Assembly: GCA_026545765.1 (NCBI GenBank)
Contig: JAIFAC010000233.1
Coordinates: 62,001-126,000 of the forward strand
Source: Plantago major
Lineage: Eukaryota; Streptophyta; Magnoliopsida; Lamiales; Plantaginaceae
Direction of reading: 5' to 3'
DNA length: 64,000 bases
A model generated the notes under the pieces. That model searched no databases. It saw nothing but the letters and a program-made list of their open reading frames with translations, and was not told the origin of the DNA. Positions 59,764 through 64,000 of the stretch are shown here, in pieces. Numbering within the stretch: the first letter of the stretch is position 1; every line of letters begins with the position of its first letter. The translations under genes were made by a program, and so were the position numbers.

Positions 59764-61391
59764 TGTTGGTCAGATAACTGCATGTAAAAGACTATGGGGT
59801 GAATAGTCTTTTAAAACTTTTGTCGATAATAAATATTTCTCGATATCCGAATGGATATCCGATACTTGTAATCAGAAAAGTAAGACTTTAATAAAGATAA
59901 GTGTAGAAATGCTTAATAAGTGTGTGTGTTGTTGAAGCATAAATACGTAAATGTAAATGACACAAAGAAGTATAGTGGTATCCTGAGGTATGAATCCTCC
60001 AACTAATCCACTTTGGCCTATCGTAGACCTAGAATTCACTAGAATGTATAATTGAGATAACCTCAAAAATCCTATTCTAAGATTCTCAACAATTGGTTCC
60101 CAACCAAAAGTTCCTCTGAGTTGTTCTAGCTTCTTCACCAAGTACTTCCTATACTCGTAAACCTTTGAGTTGTTCCCAGCTTCCCAAGCTAAGTACTTCC
60201 TATACTCAAAAACTTTGAGTTATTCCTTTGTTTCAAATCAAGTACTTCCTATACTCCTAACCTTGAGTTATTCCCCGATTTTTCAAACTAAGTACTTCCT
60301 GCATCTCCACGGCTTTGGTGTTGGTTTCGGCTTGAGTTGTCGATGAGCGCCTTAATAACTTTTCGCTTATTCAGATAGCTCGTGAACTGTTACTTAATAC
60401 ACTTTACAAACAGATGGTATCTAGTTCGATTTTATCGACTAAGTCTTATGATATCTGCTCAAGAGAATGAATCTTATAGTTGATCTTTTGATTCAACTCC
60501 TTCAGATAGCTTTGCTTGTTTAGGATCGTGACACTTAGAACTTCAAGGTTTACTCAAGATCACAAGCTTTAGTCGCAATGTAAAGCTTTGATAATAAGTA
60601 AGAAGCTTTGAGAGAGTAAGATCGTAGATCGTATGTTTTAGTATTCGCTTCTCGAGTCAGGTTCCGTGTGTTCTCTCAAGTTGTCTAAGTGTTGATATTT
60701 ATAGATGAATTTGAGTGCTTTGAATAGTATCCGTTAGACTCAAATTCAAACCATCGATATCTGTATAGTATCGAAAGGTGTTTTGTCTTCTTCTCGGTTG
60801 CCGCTGGTTTTACTCGACATCTCCGTCTGCATTAAATGCATCAGATTATACTTTTGTCCTCAGTGTCAACTAACTATGCATCAGACGTAGACTAGACTTG
60901 TTGTCCGATTCTTTGCACGCCCTTATCTTCATTCTTCGATACCACTTGTATTGATTGAAACAATCTTGTTTCTTTTCGTAAACGTGTTTAACGCCAAGGT
61001 ATCTCGAGAATGTATATCCGTGGACACTTTCCTTTTTCGATATGTATCTCATTTCTCGATATCTCTTGTGATACGCTTTGTTTCAGATCGCTTATGCTTC
61101 ATAAGATATCTCGCTAAGATATCCTAATAATGTATTCAAGAATCTTGTGTAGTTTTCTTCAAATCTTCAAAAGTTGTCGAGTCATTGATGTCTTCTTCGT
61201 CTTCTTCATAAAATAAAATTACATTTCGAGACCTAACATCCTATACAAGATTAGCTAGACTATCATACTTAGTGGGTTTCTCTTTACAATGTTCAAGTGA
61301 ACCAAGAGTACTAATCACCTTTCTCGAGACTAAGATAAGTCATCATGTTGTCAACAAAATCTAAATGTATATTCTAACAAAATATCTAACA
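59764..61391 (-). repeat. 3' LTR of the second Sirevirus-like element (1628 bp)
   Basis: Related to the 1370-bp LTR at 42824-44193. It has four ~56-bp units with GAGTTRTTCC and AAGTACTTCCTATACTC (60113-60300), where the other LTR has two. Confidence 0.85.
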
Positions 61392-61872
61392 AATTTCCAT
61401 TTTGATCACCAACGATGACTATCTTCCCTATTACAACTGATGAGGAAACAATCCACCACTTAATCATTTCTTGAGATCTTTCAAATCATATAATTAAGTG
61501 CAGAAAGTAGACATCAACCAAATCACAAGGTGTGATCTTTGCTGACAAGTTATCTTTTATAAAATACTAACTGAGAGTAAGTTCTTCAGATAAGTCGCAA
61601 CTAAGGATTACAGATAACTTTAATACATAACACATTTAAGCTCAGTCAGCAAGATACAGCAAAAATTACATAGTAAATTAGGACAACAGGAGTAACCAAG
61701 CTCCAAGTAAACATCCTAAAGAACTAGTCTTCAAGTCTTCAATCTTCAAGTCTTCAACAAAGTTTCTATGGATCAGTCTGAAAATTTCCTATCTCCAAAC
61801 CTTTTATGTCATCAGAATAATCATAAAGAAGAGTTCGATAAGCATCTCGTGTCTCCGCAAATCCACGACTTT

Positions 61873-63765
61873 TCAGGTTTTGGTAGGATTTTCCTTGGCA
61901 AAATGCTTGATCCATAGGTACTTTCCCCACTTCCAGGCATGCTCTATTCTGATATCTGAAAGCTTGAAGTATCCATAGATAATCTTCAGATATCTGATTT
62001 CACCCTTGTATTGATCTTCTGACAGATAGAACGACTCATAGGGTTCCACAGCAAGTCTTGGTCTTGTGCCTGTTCCTGTGATATTCAGAATTTTGTGCAC
62101 ATCATCTGGCTTTCCATAAGGACAATCATCAGAGAGGTCCTTCTTCATGGTTTCAGCTTCTCGACAACTTCAAAATCCAACCATGCTTTGATGTGATTGG
62201 TGTTGATCAAGGTAGGTTTATTCTTTCTCCATGCCATGAGTTGTTTATGGATTGGTTCTGGAAATCTTGAATTTACCAATAGATATAGATGCTTAAGTTC
62301 CAGAATCCAATAGCCATTTTTCTGATTGATGCACCTGTAGACAGAGGAATCATTGTCATACTTCACATACTCAATTTTGGCTTCTTCTGGCCTGAGTGGA
62401 AGTTGACTTTGTCTTTGCTCACCTCACCGCTCTTTTCCGCCTTGAATTCTCTTTGGGTTGTTGTTGAAGAACTACCACCCGGATAGACTTGGTATTTCCA
62501 GAGGGTGTTTTAGTCGCTAGTGGCTTTGGCAAATGGGCCCGCCAGTTTTCAATTTTCCTTTTCCGTGAAGAGGAGCTTCATCTTCACTCCTCTTCATCAT
62601 CTTCATCAAGATCAATTCTTGTGAGATCTTTGCACTTCTTCTTCATTGCCTCGATTTGATTTGACCTTCTTCTTCTTCTTCGTAAGATTCATCAATCCTC
62701 TAACTTGTCTTCTCCTCGAGCCTCGTACTCCTTGGAGGTTTCGTGCTATGGCCCTTGTTACCATTTTCGTTCCTTCAGAGGTCTCCGAAGCATCTTCGCT
62801 TGAGAAGGATTCATAGATTCGAGTGGTGGGAAGTTTTTCTTCCTTTCCTTCGAGCAAAGACCAGCCCAGATTTCTTCTTGTTTTCATCTCCTTCTTCCCA
62901 TTCCCCGACTTTGAGGTCCAGATTTGTACTTTCTTTCCCCTTAGTCATTGTCATTGTCTCTCATAAAGGAATCTGAGAGAGTCAAAATGCCCTTGTAAAT
63001 AGTTGTAAAGTGACCAACTTCAAGTTCGGCTTTGAGCTCGATTTTGTTTGATAAGTCCATTGTCCTTATCAAGAAGCTCGCCAATGGGCCTAGGATGGCA
63101 TCTGCTTCCAAAGCAGGTAACTTGCTTCTTGAAAAGCTTTTTCACTAAAGACACATCATCGCCCCTTGTCATTCCTGCATCTTTCTCGAGCAATGATCAT
63201 GCTAGTTGTTCTCGAGTGATGAGCTCAAAGAACTTTCTCATTTCGTAGGGACCGAGGCAATTACTTCCTTGTTTTGTGAAGACATTTCCTTATTCGTAGT
63301 AGCTAGTACTGCACCGCCATGTAATCTCGAGAGTGGACGTTGCGCTTTGTTGAAGATTGTAGGAGCAATCAACTTTCTTTTTAAGTGAGAAACCGCTAGA
63401 TGTTCATGGCGGTGTCCTCGCCAAAGTCTTGTCTTCTTCATCATCCGAGGGATTAGCCCAAAGGATCTTCATCCTCTCGACATTTTCATCAATTGTATCA
63501 AGTCCAAAGAACCATCTCGTAGATTGGTTTCTTTCCTTTCGAGGAGGATGGTACTTCTTTCAAGATAATGCACTTAGCATCATGCTTGACTTCGATACTT
63601 CTTCAAGACGAAGTTCTTTGGCGATCTCGCACAAAGATCCCGTAGTTCGTTAACCGCAGAGTAAGCATTCATTTTTCGAGGTATTGATCTTCTAGTTGAT
63701 CGCCTTTCTCCGGATTGAGCTATTTGATCTTCCAGTTGGAGATGGAGCTGTTGTTCTTCTTCCAA
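61873..63765 (-). pseudogene. Post-pol coding region of the second element (function unknown)
   Basis: Pieces on the - strand: 63765-63580 (Gln/Glu-rich, coiled-coil-like), 62887-62612 (Arg/Glu/Lys-rich), 62366-62145 (YRCINQKNGYWILELKHLYL) and 62148-61873 (IRYLKIIYGYFKLS, then HAWKWGKYLW). The last two overlap by four bases in different frames and match the equivalent region of the first element, so they probably formed one protein. No known domain was recognised and no membrane segment is clear. Confidence 0.55.
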
Positions 63766-64000
63766 CAGTTGTCTGAGTTGAGTACTTCTGGTCTGAGTGT
63801 TTAATATTTTCTGATTGGTTTCTTCAGAAAGCTCAACTACTTGCTCAGTAGGAACTGCATGTTGGTGAGAAGATGGATGAGTAGATCTCTGAGGTGATGA
63901 AGACGAGATTTCGGAAGTCTTCTCGCTTTGCTTTTCAAAGAAATTGAGGCATTGTTTCTCCGTGAAATTCCTCCTGCCTCGGTGCAGAGCATCATCATCA

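Larger units (their letters stand above)
59764..64000 (-). mobile_element. Second Sirevirus-like Copia element, 3' part, running off the window
   Basis: The LTR (59764-61391) starts TGTTGGTCAGATAACTGCAT and ends AATATCTAACA. It is followed by a non-coding block and coding pieces homologous to the 3' internal region of the element at 30379-44193. Same family and orientation. The pol genes and other LTR lie beyond the window. Confidence 0.85.

Overview
This is plant nuclear DNA, probably from a eudicot. It has spliced genes with GT/AG introns, AT-rich intergenic sequence, plant-specific gene families (REM-type B3 proteins, a plant receptor-like kinase homologue) and heavy loading with plant transposons (CACTA/En-Spm, Sirevirus-type Copia, MITEs). 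I cannot name the species.

Layout. (1) 1-4600: the last three quarters of a + strand gene for the U5 snRNP GTPase Snu114 (CLO/GFA1), with two indel clusters that break the frame in its second visible exon. (2) 6868-8319: a single-exon, - strand receptor-like kinase homologue that has lost its catalytic residues, followed by a decayed tandem copy of its own 3' end. (3) 8320-12850: intergenic DNA with a possible MITE and a Mutator-like MITE with a perfect 9-bp target duplication. (4) 12850-20900: a convergent (tail-to-tail) pair of paralogous REM-type B3 genes with matching exon structure, at 13450-15999 (+) and 20445-17497 (-). (5) 20900-47152: a nest of transposons. It holds remnants of a small LTR element, several CACTA elements of one family (two in + orientation, one in - orientation), and a 13.8-kb Sirevirus-like Copia element inserted into the transposase gene of the - strand CACTA with a 5-bp target duplication (CTCCT). 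(6) 47155-56280: a diverged direct segmental duplication of 10445-15325 and 18291-18915. The 3' halves of both B3 genes are missing and the two 5' halves are joined at a short palindrome, leaving a B3 pseudogene. A 4.4-kb insertion of unknown type lies inside. (7) 56280-59763: a gene-poor stretch with a frameshifted fragment of a type II DnaJ (HSP40) gene. (8) 59764-64000: LTR and 3' internal region of a second element of the same Sirevirus-like family, running off the window.

How the parts relate. The live host genes are probably Snu114, the kinase homologue and the two B3 genes. Everything else is transposon or decayed duplicate. The strongest unexplained signals are: the palindromic B3 fusion; a conserved, unidentified coding block between RNase H and the 3' LTR of both Sirevirus-like elements; and a non-random exchange of CAG/CTG for CG-containing strings between transposon copies, which looks more like a sequencing artefact at methylated CHG sites than mutation. 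That last point means many frameshifts in the transposon genes, and perhaps those in Snu114, should not be taken as biological without read-level support.
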